This document shows positions 44,584-54,379 of a stretch of 64,000 nt of DNA, one piece after another (the stretch's first letter is position 1; each line of letters opens with the position of its first letter). Origin of the DNA: Haladaptatus pallidirubidus (GTDB lineage Archaea > Halobacteriota > Halobacteria > Halobacteriales > Haladaptataceae); contig NZ_CP085301.1 of assembly GCF_020700235.1 (NCBI RefSeq), forward strand, positions 806,001 to 870,000. The letters are read 5' to 3'. The translations under genes were made by a program, and so were the position numbers. The notes under the pieces were generated by a model. That model searched no databases. It saw only the letters and a program-made list of their open reading frames with translations, and was not told where the DNA came from.

Positions 44584-45732
44584 ATGAGTGACGACACCAC
44601 ACCAGTTATCGTCAAAGCGGTCAGAACGCCGCAAGGAAAAGACGGCGGCGTGTACGAAGAGGTTCGGAGCGAAGACCTCTCGATTCCGCTTATCGACACG
44701 ATTCTTGCAGAAACCGGCCTAACCGGCGACCACATCGACGACCTCATGTGGGGTGTCGCCCAACAGCGCGGCCAGCAGGACAACAACGTCGCGCGAATCA
44801 TCGCGCTCCTCTCGGACCTCGGCGAGAGCGTCCCGGCGACGACAATCAACCGCTGGTGTGCCTCCTCCATGCAGTCGCTCATCAGCGCGAGCGACGCGAT
44901 TCGAGCGGGCCAGCGGGAGGCCATCGTCGCCGGTGGCGTCGAAAACATGTCCCGCGTTCCGATGTCCGGGGGCTACGAAGGTCGGAACTTCCACCCCGAA
45001 CTGTCGGAGCGGTACAACCTCCCCGAACTCCAGATGGGGATGACCGCCGAGAAGGTCGCCGAGGAGTTCGACATCTCCCGCGAAGACCAAGACGAGTACG
45101 CCCTCCGAAGCCATCAGCGCGCCGCGGAGGCGACCGACGAAGGACGATTCGACGACGAAATCGTCCCCATCGAAACCGAGAACGGACTCGTGGAGTCCGA
45201 CGAGGGCATCCGCCCGGACACCAGCCTCGAAGCCCTTCAGGGCCTCCCGACTGTGTTCAAAGCCGACGGCACGGTCACGCCCGGCAACGCCTCCCAGATT
45301 TCGGACGGGGCGGCGGCAACCCTCGTCACCAGCGAAGCCTTCGCGGAAGACCACGGCCTCGACATCCTCGCTTACGTCGGCGACAACAACGTCGCGGGCG
45401 TCGACCCGACGATAATGGGAATCGGCCCGGTTCCGGCCACCCAAGGCCTGCTCGAACGCACCGGCGAGAACATCGAGGAGTTCGACCTCGTGGAACTCAA
45501 CGAAGCCTTCGCCAGTCAGACGCTCTACAGCCAGCGCGAACTCGGCGTCGATGACGAGAAGTTCAACGTCAACGGCGGCGCAATCGCCATCGGCCACCCC
45601 CTCGGTGCATCCGGCGCCCGCCTCCCCGTGACGCTCGTCCACGAGATGCAAAAGCGCGACGCGACGAAGGGACTCGCCACGCTCTGCGTCGGCTTCGGAC
45701 AGGGTGGGGCGATGACGTTCGAACGACGGTAA
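44584..45732 (+). CDS. Acetyl-CoA C-acetyltransferase (thiolase)
   Basis: 382 residues. Condenses or cleaves acetoacetyl-CoA/3-ketoacyl-CoA. The nucleophilic cysteine is in NRWCASSMQ (about residue 89); [25 protein letters not shown] and the C-terminal [15 protein letters not shown] carry the remaining catalytic His and Cys. Length is typical. It is monocistronic, convergent with a GNAT gene. With the 3-hydroxybutyrate-dehydrogenase-like SDR elsewhere in the window it could act in ketone-body or polyhydroxyalkanoate metabolism. Confidence 0.94.
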   Translation: MSDDTTPVIVKAVRTPQGKDGGVYEEVRSEDLSIPLIDTILAETGLTGDHIDDLMWGVAQQRGQQDNNVARIIALLSDLGESVPATTINRWCASSMQSLISASDAIRAGQREAIVAGGVENMSRVPMSGGYEGRNFHPELSERYNLPELQMGMTAEKVAEEFDISREDQDEYALRSHQRAAEATDEGRFDDEIVPIETENGLVESDEGIRPDTSLEALQGLPTVFKADGTVTPGNASQISDGAAATLVTSEAFAEDHGLDILAYVGDNNVAGVDPTIMGIGPVPATQGLLERTGENIEEFDLVELNEAFASQTLYSQRELGVDDEKFNVNGGAIAIGHPLGASGARLPVTLVHEMQKRDATKGLATLCVGFGQGGAMTFERR

Positions 45733-45737
45733 GTAGG

Positions 45738-46247
45738 TTACACCTTCTTTTTCATCTCCACGACGTACCCCTCGACTCCCGTCTCGTCATCGCTGGAGAA
45801 TTCGTGAACGTACTCCCGCACTCGCTCGTAGCCGTGCGAGTCGTAGAACGGCACCGCGTTTTTCGACGCCGAAAGTCCGAGCGTTCGAACACCCTGTTCT
45901 CGCGCCCTGCGCTCTAATTCCGAATAGATTTTCGACCCGATTCCCTCACGAGCCACTGCAGGGTGGACGTAAACCGCCGTAATTTCTGCGTCCACCGTCA
46001 CCTCGTACTCCTCGGGTGATTCGTAGTTGAGGGAACCAAACCCGACCACGCCGCGGCCGTCTTCGGCGGCGACGAACGCTTGCGTCTCCGAATCGATTGC
46101 CGTCGAATAGTCGGCAGATTCACACCCTTGCGCCCACGCTTCGACTTGCTCCTGCGAATAGCCGTCACGTCCGAGTTCGGCGATGGATTCGACGTGAACG
46201 CGATACACGGTGTCGCTGTCTTCTGGCACCGCATCCCGGATTTGCAT
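45738..46247 (-). CDS. GNAT family N-acetyltransferase
   Basis: 169 residues. Acetyl-CoA-binding fold: IRDAVPEDSDTVYRVH at the N-terminus, ITAVYVHPAVAREGIGSKIYSELERRAREQG (motif A with the pyrophosphate loop REGIGS) and LGLSASKNAVPFYDSHGYERV. The substrate is unknown. It is convergent with the thiolase gene. Confidence 0.9.
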   Translation of the reverse strand: MQIRDAVPEDSDTVYRVHVESIAELGRDGYSQEQVEAWAQGCESADYSTAIDSETQAFVAAEDGRGVVGFGSLNYESPEEYEVTVDAEITAVYVHPAVAREGIGSKIYSELERRAREQGVRTLGLSASKNAVPFYDSHGYERVREYVHEFSSDDETGVEGYVVEMKKKV

Positions 46248-46307
46248 GGGTAAGCCGTGATTTTGCTTTTTAATAGGATGTCCGATTCGGCGGGTAGTCC
46301 GTACAAC

Positions 46308-47981
46308 TCAGTCCGCGCTCACGACGCCCGAATCCTCGGGAACCGTCCCGTCGTCGTTCCACCCGCGTTCTTCGTAGTACTCCGACAGCGCGCTTTCGAA
46401 CTCCGGCAGGTCGTAGGGCAGCGTGTCGTCCGCGCGGTCGAATCCCCGCTGGTTGTTGAAGTGGCGTTCGAGTTCGACGACTTCCGCGCCGATTTCCATC
46501 AACTCGTCGTACTCGGCATCGAGCAGGGTTTCGATGCGCTCCTCGGTCATGAAGTCCCGCGAGAACTTGCAGACGACGCCGCTGTCGAGAATCGCGTTGT
46601 AGTTTTCCTTTGCCACGATGAGCGGCGGTTTCCCCTCCAAACCGGTCGGGTCAACCGCCTCGTCCTTGCTGACGAGAGGGTACTCTTTCGAGTAAAATTC
46701 GGCGTACATGTGGTCTGCTCCGCGATTGGAAGTAGCGAAGGCGAGTCCCTGTCCGTTCAGGGTTCGACCGTCGTGGGCCGCAAATTCGAGACCCTTGACG
46801 GTCCAGTCTTCCACGCCGAGGTCGTCCGCGGCGCGATGGACGCCCTCCGCGAGCAGGTCGCCCTCGTCCTCACGGTGGGCGATTTTTTCCACGAGGTCGT
46901 GAATGAGATCCGAGTTGCCGAACTCGTCGTTCGCGGCGAGATAGGCGGAAATCACGTCGCCGCAGGAGATGGTGTCCATGCCCAACTCGTCGCAGAGGTC
47001 GTTCGATTTCATCACGGAAACCACGTCGTCGATTCCGGCGTTGCTTCCGAACGCCATCACGGTTTCGTACTCCGGCCCTTCGGTTTCCAATCCGGTTTCC
47101 TCGTCCTTCGTCGGTAGTTTGCAGGCGAAGGCACACTGCGAGCAGGTTCCCTTCTTGTACTTTTTGTCGGACACCGCACCGCCGCCGATGTCGCTCGCGC
47201 CCTCGAACTCCAGTTCAGAGAAGTAGTAGGAGGGAAGCGCACTGACGTGGTTCGCGTACTCCGTCACGCTGGTCGTTCCGGCCTCTTTCATCGGATGGTC
47301 GTCGGCCGTCGCGGCCTCCCGATGAACCTCCATCTGAATCGGGTCGATGTCGATGTCCGGGGCGGAATCGCCCTCGAAGGAAACACATTTGACGTTCTTC
47401 GCGCCCATCACCGCGCCGAGTCCGCCCCGCCCGAACGCACGGTGTTCCGTCGTCATGATGGAGGCGAATCGAACGCGGTTTTCGCCCGCCGGGCCGGAGA
47501 CGAGAAGTTGCTCGTCACCGAACCCGTGTTTCTCGGCCATGTACTCGCCGACCTCGGAAGTCGTCGCTCCGGCGAGTTCGGGAACGTCCTCGAACTCGAT
47601 TCCCTCGTCCGTGACGTGAATCGCCAACAGGTCGTCGCTCCGGCCGGTCAATTCCACCGCGCTGTAGCCGGTTGCGGCAAAGTGGCGGGAGAGAAAGCCA
47701 CCGGCGTTCGAGGAGAGCAATCCCCCCGTGAGCGGCGAGACGCCGGTACAGTTCATTCGACCGGTGAAACTCATGTTCGAGGCCTGCAACGGGCCAGTCG
47801 TGAAAAACAGGCTGTTTTCCGGCCCGAACGGGTCGGCGTCGAACGGAATCCGGTCGTGGGCGAGCTTCGTCGCCGCACCTCGACCGCCGACGAAAGACGA
47901 TAGCACGTCGTCTACGTCGTCGGTGCGTGTTTCTCTGTCGCTCACGTCGATGGTCAGCAGTGGTCCTGCTGTGTGAAGCAT
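46308..47981 (-). CDS. Aldehyde:ferredoxin oxidoreductase (tungsten enzyme family)
   Basis: 557 residues. Oxidises aldehydes to acids with ferredoxin using a tungsten (or molybdenum) bis-pterin cofactor. The N-terminal domain has SFVGGRGAATKLAHDRIPFDADPFGPEN and TGRMNCTGVSPLTGG. The Fe-S ligands are C-x2-C-x3-C (CSQCAFACKLP) and a fourth Cys about 40-50 residues later in NDLCDELGMDTISCG. ATG 47981 is chosen because a TATA-like CTTTTATGC lies just upstream of 48008. MoaE in the same window would serve its pterin cofactor, but the genes are far apart. Confidence 0.9.
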   Translation of the reverse strand: MLHTAGPLLTIDVSDRETRTDDVDDVLSSFVGGRGAATKLAHDRIPFDADPFGPENSLFFTTGPLQASNMSFTGRMNCTGVSPLTGGLLSSNAGGFLSRHFAATGYSAVELTGRSDDLLAIHVTDEGIEFEDVPELAGATTSEVGEYMAEKHGFGDEQLLVSGPAGENRVRFASIMTTEHRAFGRGGLGAVMGAKNVKCVSFEGDSAPDIDIDPIQMEVHREAATADDHPMKEAGTTSVTEYANHVSALPSYYFSELEFEGASDIGGGAVSDKKYKKGTCSQCAFACKLPTKDEETGLETEGPEYETVMAFGSNAGIDDVVSVMKSNDLCDELGMDTISCGDVISAYLAANDEFGNSDLIHDLVEKIAHREDEGDLLAEGVHRAADDLGVEDWTVKGLEFAAHDGRTLNGQGLAFATSNRGADHMYAEFYSKEYPLVSKDEAVDPTGLEGKPPLIVAKENYNAILDSGVVCKFSRDFMTEERIETLLDAEYDELMEIGAEVVELERHFNNQRGFDRADDTLPYDLPEFESALSEYYEERGWNDDGTVPEDSGVVSAD

Positions 47982-48159
47982 ACGAAACGTTTGGAAGGAA
48001 AGCAGCATAAAAGCACAGTTCGTGACTCCGCGACACGTTCACCCTCGAAATGGCTTTTTTCTGGCGCAAGACGGCCTAAACCGACGAATATCTTTTTGCG
48101 GCTCTGCCCCGAAGTCGAAGTAGTGTAACGCCCGGTAGGCCGACTACAGCACGCCGACT

Positions 48160-48720
48160 ATGACCACCGAGCCATCGTCCGGAACACGAATACTGTCGCG
48201 CGACAGGGCGTTCGAAATCCTCACGAACGCCCGGCGTCGCTACACCCTTTCGTACCTTCGGTCACAGTCGGGTGCAGTTTCCATCGGCGAACTCGCGGAA
48301 GCCGTCGCGGCGTGGGAAAACGACACGTCCGTCGAACTCGTCTCTTCCAAGGAGCGAAAATCCGTCTACACCTCGTTGTACCAGACCCACCTTCCGAAAA
48401 TGGCGGACGCGGGAATTATCGAATACGACAGACAGCGCGGAAACGTACAACTCAACGAACGGGCAACCGAACTCGACGAGTATCTTTACCCAGCACCCGG
48501 TACGTCGAATTGGAGCGCCTACTACCTCGGGTTGTCACTCGTCGGCGGTGTCGCAATCCTTTGTCGGTTAATCGGTATGTATCCGTTCACGGAAATCCCC
48601 GTCCTCGTGTACGCCGGACTGCTTCTCGGGTCGTTCATGCTACTATCGGCAGTCAATCTCGAACTGGTTCGAAGGGATAAAAACGGGAGACGGGAACGAC
48701 GGAAAACGGAGAAGCAGTAG
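48160..48720 (+). CDS. DUF7344-type winged-helix membrane protein
   Basis: 186 residues. The N-terminal helix-turn-helix (RAFEILTNARRRYTLSYLRSQSGAVSIGELAEAVAAWEN ... KSVYTSLYQTHLPKMADAGIIEYDRQRGNVQL) matches the haloarchaeal DUF7344 pattern. Two membrane helices follow (about 125-165), and the protein ends in a basic tail. It may be a membrane-tethered regulator. It is convergent with the antiporter gene. Confidence 0.82.
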   Translation: MTTEPSSGTRILSRDRAFEILTNARRRYTLSYLRSQSGAVSIGELAEAVAAWENDTSVELVSSKERKSVYTSLYQTHLPKMADAGIIEYDRQRGNVQLNERATELDEYLYPAPGTSNWSAYYLGLSLVGGVAILCRLIGMYPFTEIPVLVYAGLLLGSFMLLSAVNLELVRRDKNGRRERRKTEKQ

Positions 48721-48730
48721 CAGGTCGGTT

Positions 48731-50626
48731 TTACGGTCGTTGCTGCGGATGGCAACGCTTGATACTGTCTCGAACCGCCTCTTTCCGACCGAGGAAAGTG
48801 ATGTGGTCACCTTTCTGGAGCGTAAACTCCTCGTCCGGCACTTGCGTCTCACCGTTTCGACCGACGAGCGCGATGAGAACACCGCCTGGGAGGCTACTGT
48901 CTAACTCGGCGATCGTTTTGCCGACGAGGTCTTTGGCAGTGACCTCTATTTCCTGCACGTCGCCGCTTCGACCGAGTTCGGTCATCCAGTTCGACAGCGC
49001 CGGACGTTCGATGATGTTGTCGATTGCCCACGCCGTAGAGAGCGACGAGGAGATGGTGCGAACGCCGAGATCCTCGAAAGCGTCCACGTTGTCCGGGTTG
49101 TTCGCCCGAGCGATGACGGTCTCCACGTCGAACTTCGAGTCGGCGAGTTGCGCAATCAGCAGGTTCGCGTCGTCGTCGCCGGTTGCGGCAACGACGATTT
49201 TGGCATTGTCCGCTCCCGCCGACCGGAGGATTTCCGTGTCGGTTCCGTCGCCGCGGTGGACGGTGAACCCTTCGTCTCGGGCGGTCTGAATTATCGTTTC
49301 GTCGTTTTCGATGAGCACGACGTTCTCTCCACGATCTTCGAGGCGTTCGGCGAGCGCACGGCCCACCTTTCCGCCTCCGATGATGAGTACACGCATTGGA
49401 ATCACGTTCAGTCGTTCCGCGATGTGTCGAGCGAAACCGGCCTCGAATACGACGGTGACGACGATGACGAGGAAGACGGTTCCGATGAGGGTCGTCGCCG
49501 CGGCTCCCGAATTCGGAATCGGTTGCGTTTGTTGCAATCGAAGCGCGAACAGGGTGGCGACGGACGCCGGAATGATACCGCGCGGCCCGACGAAGCTGAC
49601 GAACAGCTTTTCGCCGCGCGTGAATTTCGTCCCGGTGGTCGAGATGAACACGAGGAGCGGACGAAGGAGAAGCATCACGGTGAGAGCAACCACTACACCG
49701 CCGACTCCCAGCGAAAACAGATCGGCGGGTTTCAGTAATGCCGCGAGCGTGATAAACACGAACGAGAGCACGACGAGCGTGATGTCTCCTTTGAACTCCT
49801 CGATTCGCTCCTCGTAGGGCAAATCCGCATTTCCGAGGACGATACCTGCCGTCGCAACTGCGGCGACACCCGCTTCCGTCGCGAAGAAGTCCGCCGCGGC
49901 GTAGGCGGCGAGCGCCCCGGCCAACACAAGCAGGCGGGCGTTTTGCGGCGCGTTCTCCCGCGAGAGATCGACGTACCGAAGCACGTACCAGATGATGAGG
50001 GAGACGATGAGCCCGAAGATGAGCCCGGTGCCGAGTTTGGCGATGAACTCGCTCACAAACTCGGTCGGTGCGAACGGTTCGCTCCCCGTAAGGACGATAA
50101 CGTCAAATATCACGACGGCGAGAATCGCCGCGGTTACGTCGTTGACGATACCTTCCGTTTCCAATGCCGCACCGACTCGATCACGGACGGCGACAACCGA
50201 CAGAATCGGCGTGATGACCGTCGGGCCAGTGGCCACGAGGAGCGACCCGATGACGAACGAGATACCCCAACTCGCATCCAGTGCAAAATGAACTACTATG
50301 GCGGTACCGACAAACGAGATGAGCGCACCAATCGTAACGAGGCGAATCTGGGCCGACGGGGCTTCCCGGAGTTTGTTGAGTTTGAGGTGGAACGCCCCTT
50401 CGAAAACGATGATAGCAACGCTCAGGCCGACAATCGACGAGAGCGCACTTCCGAACGCCGAGGGGTTTACCAGCCCGATTCCGACGGGGCCGACGATGAT
50501 TCCCGCCGCGAGCAAAAACAGGACGCTCGGCACCTGGAACCGGTCTGCCAACAGCTGCGACACGACGCCGATGCCGATAATGGCGGCGACTATGTAAATC
50601 AACTCGGCACCTGCTCCGGAGCTCAC
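48731..50626 (-). CDS. Cation:proton antiporter (CPA) with C-terminal RCK domain
   Basis: 631 residues. About 12 or 13 helices in the first 400 residues, with the GLSVAIIVFEGAFHLKLNKLR region, ATGPTVITPIL and VNDVTAAILAVVI (Asn-Asp of CPA exchangers). A Rossmann RCK_N domain (MRVLIIGGGKVGRALAERL, GDGTD) follows at about 415-545, then RCK_C (about 550-631). It exchanges Na+ or K+ for H+ and is gated by a ligand on the RCK domain; the ion is not predictable here. Confidence 0.92.
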   Translation of the reverse strand: MSSGAGAELIYIVAAIIGIGVVSQLLADRFQVPSVLFLLAAGIIVGPVGIGLVNPSAFGSALSSIVGLSVAIIVFEGAFHLKLNKLREAPSAQIRLVTIGALISFVGTAIVVHFALDASWGISFVIGSLLVATGPTVITPILSVVAVRDRVGAALETEGIVNDVTAAILAVVIFDVIVLTGSEPFAPTEFVSEFIAKLGTGLIFGLIVSLIIWYVLRYVDLSRENAPQNARLLVLAGALAAYAAADFFATEAGVAAVATAGIVLGNADLPYEERIEEFKGDITLVVLSFVFITLAALLKPADLFSLGVGGVVVALTVMLLLRPLLVFISTTGTKFTRGEKLFVSFVGPRGIIPASVATLFALRLQQTQPIPNSGAAATTLIGTVFLVIVVTVVFEAGFARHIAERLNVIPMRVLIIGGGKVGRALAERLEDRGENVVLIENDETIIQTARDEGFTVHRGDGTDTEILRSAGADNAKIVVAATGDDDANLLIAQLADSKFDVETVIARANNPDNVDAFEDLGVRTISSSLSTAWAIDNIIERPALSNWMTELGRSGDVQEIEVTAKDLVGKTIAELDSSLPGGVLIALVGRNGETQVPDEEFTLQKGDHITFLGRKEAVRDSIKRCHPQQRP

Positions 50627-50691
50627 GGGCGACCCTCCATGTCCACCATGTATTGCAACTGAGTAACCCGATGATATAAAAACGCCCGCAC

Positions 50692-52653
50692 TTACCCGGC
50701 GTATATTGCTTCGATTTCGTCGGCAAATCTATCGAGTATGTTCCGGCGTTTTTTCTTCATCGTCGGCGTGAGCAAGTCGTTATCCTCGGTGAACTCCACC
50801 GGAACGACGCGGAACTGCTTGATTTTCTCGTAGGATTCGAACCGTTGGTTCGCCTCTTCGACCGCCGACGCTATCCACTCGTACACTCTGTCGTCACGAC
50901 ACAGTTCGTGGGAATCTTCGGGGAGGGAAATTCCCTCCCGTTTCGCTCGGGCGCGGATTTCGTCCTCGTTCGGAACGATGAGCGCGCTGACGAATTTTCT
51001 CCCGTCGCCCATCACCATGCACTGTTCGACGATGTCGGTAGCCGCAAAGGCGTCCTCGATGGGACCGGGGGCGACGTTCTTACCAGTCGAAAGCACGAGC
51101 AGTTCCTTCGCTCGTTCGCGGAAGGCGATGTAACCGTCCGGACGAATTTTCACGATATCGCCGGTTCGAAACCAGCCGTCGTCGGTGAACGCTTCATCGG
51201 TCGCCTCGGGCATGTTCCAGTAGCCGTCGGTGACGTTCGGCCCCTTCACGAGGAGTTCGCCGACTTCACCGTCGGCGTCGGCGAACTCCTCACCGACCAT
51301 CGACGTATCCACTTTTACCGCTTGGCCGAGCAGCGGCGGGCCGATGGTTCCGATTTTCGGCTCTTCGGGCGGGTTGACGGAGATGACCGGCGAGGTTTCG
51401 GTCAACCCGTACCCTTCGAGAATCGGCAGTCCCATGCCGTGATAGAGCGCACAGAGGTCTGCGGAGAGACTTCCGCCCCCGCTGATGAGGAACTCCACTC
51501 GCCCCCCCAGGCCGTCCTTGACTTTGTTGAAGACGAGTTTGTCAGCGAGGACCTTCTTCGCGCGAAGGCCGACGCCCGGCGAATCGGTTTCGTGGAAGGC
51601 GACGCCTACGTCGGTGGCCCACTCGAAGATTTTGCGTTTCGTGTCGCTTTCCTCGGCCTGCGAGCGAATCGCGTCGTAGATTCGTTCGTACACGCGCGGG
51701 ACGCTCGTTCCGGTCGTCGGGCGAACCGCCTGAAAGTCGTCGCGGAGGGTGTCCGGACTCTCCGCGTAGGCCACCGTCGCTCCGGCGGCGAACATCAGGA
51801 AATGACCGGCCATCCGTTCGAAAACGTGTGCAAGCGGGAGGAACGAGACGGTGCTGGAATGTTGGTCGATAGTCGGGACGTTTTTGTCCGGACGGGGGCC
51901 GAACCGTCGGTACGACTGATTGACGTTCGAGCGGAAGTTCCAGTGGGTGAGTCGAACGCCCTTCGGCCTGCCTGTCGTTCCGCTGGTGTAGATGAGCGTG
52001 GCGAGGTCGTCTGGGTCGCGGGCGTCGAGCCACGATTCGTACTCTTCGGGGTCGAACAGTTCCTCGCCCCTGTCGTGAACCTCCGCGAGGGTGTAGAGAT
52101 CGTCGCGGTCGTACTCCCGCGAGAGGGAATCCATCACGACGATAAATTCGAGGTTGAGTCCGTCTTCGGCCTCGAAAACCCGCTCCAGCAAATCCTCGTT
52201 TTCCACGACGGCGCCGGTGGCGTCCGGGTCGCCGAGGAGGTACTCGACCTGCGAAACCGACGAACTCCGGTAGACGGTCGTTACGACCGCACCAGCAGAC
52301 AGCAGGGCGAAGTCGGACTGCGCCCACTCCATTCGCGTATCCGCAAAGATACCGATTCGGTCGTCCGCAGAAACGCCGAGGTCGCGAAATCCGGCAGAAA
52401 GGTTGCGGACGATGTCGCGCATTTTGGCGTACGAAAGTGCGCGAAAATCGCCGTCCGGTGCCGCCGGAAGTACGGTTTTGGTGAGCGAACGACGGTACAC
52501 GCTGCCTTTGTACTGCTGTGCAGGGCGGTTCGCGTGTCGCTCGGCGCTGTCTTCGAACATCCGAGCCAACGTCGTCCGTCCGATGGCCGGGTCTGTGTAC
52601 TCCTGCTCGGCGTCACGCCACTCCATACCACCCTGTTCAAACCCGTGTGACAT
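50692..52653 (-). CDS. AMP-dependent acyl-CoA synthetase (long-chain type)
   Basis: 653 residues. Activates a fatty acid with ATP and CoA. A3 is TLIYTSGTTGRPKGVRLTH (about 222-240), the central region has LPLAHVFERMAGHFLMFAAGAT, and late motifs include YGLTETSPVISVN, DGWFRTGDIVKIRPDGYIAFRERAKELLV and the C-terminal lysine region. The length and the FVSALIVPNEDE segment resemble eukaryotic-like long-chain (FAA1/FadD15) enzymes. The start at 52653 fits a leaderless promoter (TATA at about 52680); 52626 is an alternative. Confidence 0.92.
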   Translation of the reverse strand: MSHGFEQGGMEWRDAEQEYTDPAIGRTTLARMFEDSAERHANRPAQQYKGSVYRRSLTKTVLPAAPDGDFRALSYAKMRDIVRNLSAGFRDLGVSADDRIGIFADTRMEWAQSDFALLSAGAVVTTVYRSSSVSQVEYLLGDPDATGAVVENEDLLERVFEAEDGLNLEFIVVMDSLSREYDRDDLYTLAEVHDRGEELFDPEEYESWLDARDPDDLATLIYTSGTTGRPKGVRLTHWNFRSNVNQSYRRFGPRPDKNVPTIDQHSSTVSFLPLAHVFERMAGHFLMFAAGATVAYAESPDTLRDDFQAVRPTTGTSVPRVYERIYDAIRSQAEESDTKRKIFEWATDVGVAFHETDSPGVGLRAKKVLADKLVFNKVKDGLGGRVEFLISGGGSLSADLCALYHGMGLPILEGYGLTETSPVISVNPPEEPKIGTIGPPLLGQAVKVDTSMVGEEFADADGEVGELLVKGPNVTDGYWNMPEATDEAFTDDGWFRTGDIVKIRPDGYIAFRERAKELLVLSTGKNVAPGPIEDAFAATDIVEQCMVMGDGRKFVSALIVPNEDEIRARAKREGISLPEDSHELCRDDRVYEWIASAVEEANQRFESYEKIKQFRVVPVEFTEDNDLLTPTMKKKRRNILDRFADEIEAIYAG

Positions 52654-52677
52654 TAAGGTAGTGTAAAACGATACAAG

Positions 52678-52686
52678 AGTTTATTG
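52678..52686 (-). promoter_or_regulatory. TATA-like box of the acyl-CoA synthetase gene
   Basis: The minus strand reads CAATAAACT centred about 29 bp before the ATG at 52653, in keeping with a leaderless transcript. Confidence 0.4.
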
Positions 52687-52709
52687 ACGTTTTAATCGAT
52701 TGGAGGGGA

Positions 52710-53624
52710 TCAATCGTCGTCCCTCTGGTCGAGATAGTGGAGAACTCCGCGGGTGTTCAACACGGTTTCGGCCTCAGCCTTTCGTTTCCCCCACACGTCG
52801 TCCATCTCCTGTTCTTCCACGAAATGTTCGATGACTGCCTCGTCGTCGCCCTCCGCGGCACGCTGGGATTCGACCGCCGCAACCCACTGCGAGAGGACTT
52901 CGCCGTACTCGTCCATCGCCTTGTCGGAGTACGGACGCGGGCCGAAGTGCGGGTAGAGGAGCGTCGTCGGGGAAATTTCGCGGATGGTCTCCACGTCGTC
53001 CAGACACGTATCGAGGTCGAAATCGGAGGGCGGCGAGGTTTCTCGGACTCGCTCGATTTTCGGCACCCAGATACCCGCTGCGTCGCCCGTGAACACCGCG
53101 TCGTTCTCGCGGTCGTGGAGGACGACTTGATGCGGAGCGTGTCCCGGCGCGTGGATGGCTTTCAATTCGTTTCCGCAGTCGATTACGTCGCCATCTGTTA
53201 TTTCGACTACCCGGTCTTCCGGCACCGGTTTCGGTTCGGCATAGAACTCCCATTGGTCGCCCACCGCGCTCTTCGTCCCCTTGACGAGGTATTCGGGATT
53301 GACGAGGTGGCGCGCGCCGATTTCGTGGATAAATACGTCCGCGTTCGGACACTCCTCGGCGAGGAATCCCGCGCCTCCAGCGTGGTCGAGGTGAACGTGC
53401 GTCAAGACGATTGCTTCCAACTCCTCCCGCGCGATGCCGAGTTCGGAGAGCGCGTCGAGGATTCGCTCGTAGTTCGTCCCGATGCCCGAGTCGATGATTG
53501 CCGGTTTTTCGGTGTCGAGGATGTAGACCGCGCCGTAGCCTTCCGTGTCGTACATTCCGGTGTCGAGGTAGTACAGGTCGGAGCAGTCGCCCGTCGTGAC
53601 TTCCCAGAGATCGCCGATTGCCAT
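52710..53624 (-). CDS. MBL-fold metallo-hydrolase
   Basis: 304 residues. The metal-binding motif THVHLDHAGG (about 76-85), DVFIHEIGARHL, HAPGHAPHQVVLHD, FTGDAAGIW and YPHFGPRPYSDKAMDEYG match glyoxalase II-like/beta-lactamase-fold hydrolases that are common in haloarchaea. The substrate is unknown. It is followed upstream (rightward) by a 755-bp gap containing the palindromic element. Confidence 0.88.
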   Translation of the reverse strand: MAIGDLWEVTTGDCSDLYYLDTGMYDTEGYGAVYILDTEKPAIIDSGIGTNYERILDALSELGIAREELEAIVLTHVHLDHAGGAGFLAEECPNADVFIHEIGARHLVNPEYLVKGTKSAVGDQWEFYAEPKPVPEDRVVEITDGDVIDCGNELKAIHAPGHAPHQVVLHDRENDAVFTGDAAGIWVPKIERVRETSPPSDFDLDTCLDDVETIREISPTTLLYPHFGPRPYSDKAMDEYGEVLSQWVAAVESQRAAEGDDEAVIEHFVEEQEMDDVWGKRKAEAETVLNTRGVLHYLDQRDDD

Positions 53625-53801
53625 ACAGAATACGTGCGGGCCGACGGGAAAAACGATTCGCGTCTAGGAGAAGGATGTGGGCTTGTGGGCAGGTGGGATG
53701 ATTTTGGTGTGGAGGGAAACGATGAGGTTTATTCGGTTAACGGAGGAGTAAATCGCGTCAACAAATACCGCAACCACGTGATTGGGGATTATTTTGAAAA
53801 A
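53625..53801. other. Intergenic segment left of the palindromic element
   Basis: No gene is supported. 53660-53720 is purine/GT-rich (repeated GTGGG). CAAATACCGCAACC at 53762-53775 matches, in inverted orientation, 54125-54138 inside the right arm of the palindromic element, so a further fragment of its end may be present here. Confidence 0.5.
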
Positions 53802-54152
53802 GCAAATCACGACTCCAAATACCGCCTCCGCCACCGCAGACCACTTCCTCCCCAACCGATTCGCTCACTCGCTGTCGCTCGTTCACTCATCCCTCGCGCG
53901 ATAGGTGGCAGGCCTTCGGGACGACCTCAGGCCTGCCGCCGCACGCGCCACGGTGGATTGTGTCTACTTCGAAAAGTCGGATTTTCATGTGGCGTGCACT
54001 GATGGGGATTTGAGGACTTCACGTCCGAAAAGCCCTATCGAAGTCGCGCGAGGGATGAGTATCGCAACAAACGCAGTGAGTGAGAAACGCAATCGGTTGG
54101 GGAGGCGTGTGGCTGAGGTGGGGCGGTTGCGGTATTTGGAGTCGTGATTTGC
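53802..54152. repeat. 351-bp palindromic element with perfect 24-bp terminal inverted repeats
   Basis: 53802-53825 (beginning GCAAATCACGACTCC) is the exact reverse complement of 54129-54152. Within the arms, 53847-53861 matches 54091-54105 inverted (15 bp) and 53885-53901 matches 54044-54060 inverted (17 bp), so the two arms are imperfect copies of about 100 bp. The centre has a second hairpin, GGCAGGCCT (53907-53915) and AGGCCTGCC (53929-53937). No open frame with codon bias exists. It looks like a MITE-type or other palindromic intergenic repeat; no target-site duplication is evident. Confidence 0.75.
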
Positions 54153-54379
54153 TAACAACGTACTCATACCAACCAAGACACAGTGTTGATGGTTTTGTCG
54201 TAATTCAATTCGTGCAAAGTCGGTAATAGCTACCAGTAATTCTACGCTCACTTGACCAACCCACTATCCGACAGTCGATTCGCCGATTCGCTGAAAACGA
54301 TTTCCATCCTACCATCCTCCACCCCGTAGTCGTGAGAGCGATACGGTTTTTTGCAGGCGGATTGAAATCCGACACAGGA
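54153..54379 (+). other. Upstream region of serS
   Basis: 227 bp without a supported gene. The stretch 54190-54260 is relatively AT-rich. No clear TATA box at a leaderless distance is seen, so the serS transcript may have a leader. Confidence 0.35.

Noticed and set aside
50845..52650. 601-codon + frame opposite the acyl-CoA synthetase gene
   Set aside because: Antisense shadow with low-complexity composition; the opposite strand encodes a complete enzyme with all motifs.
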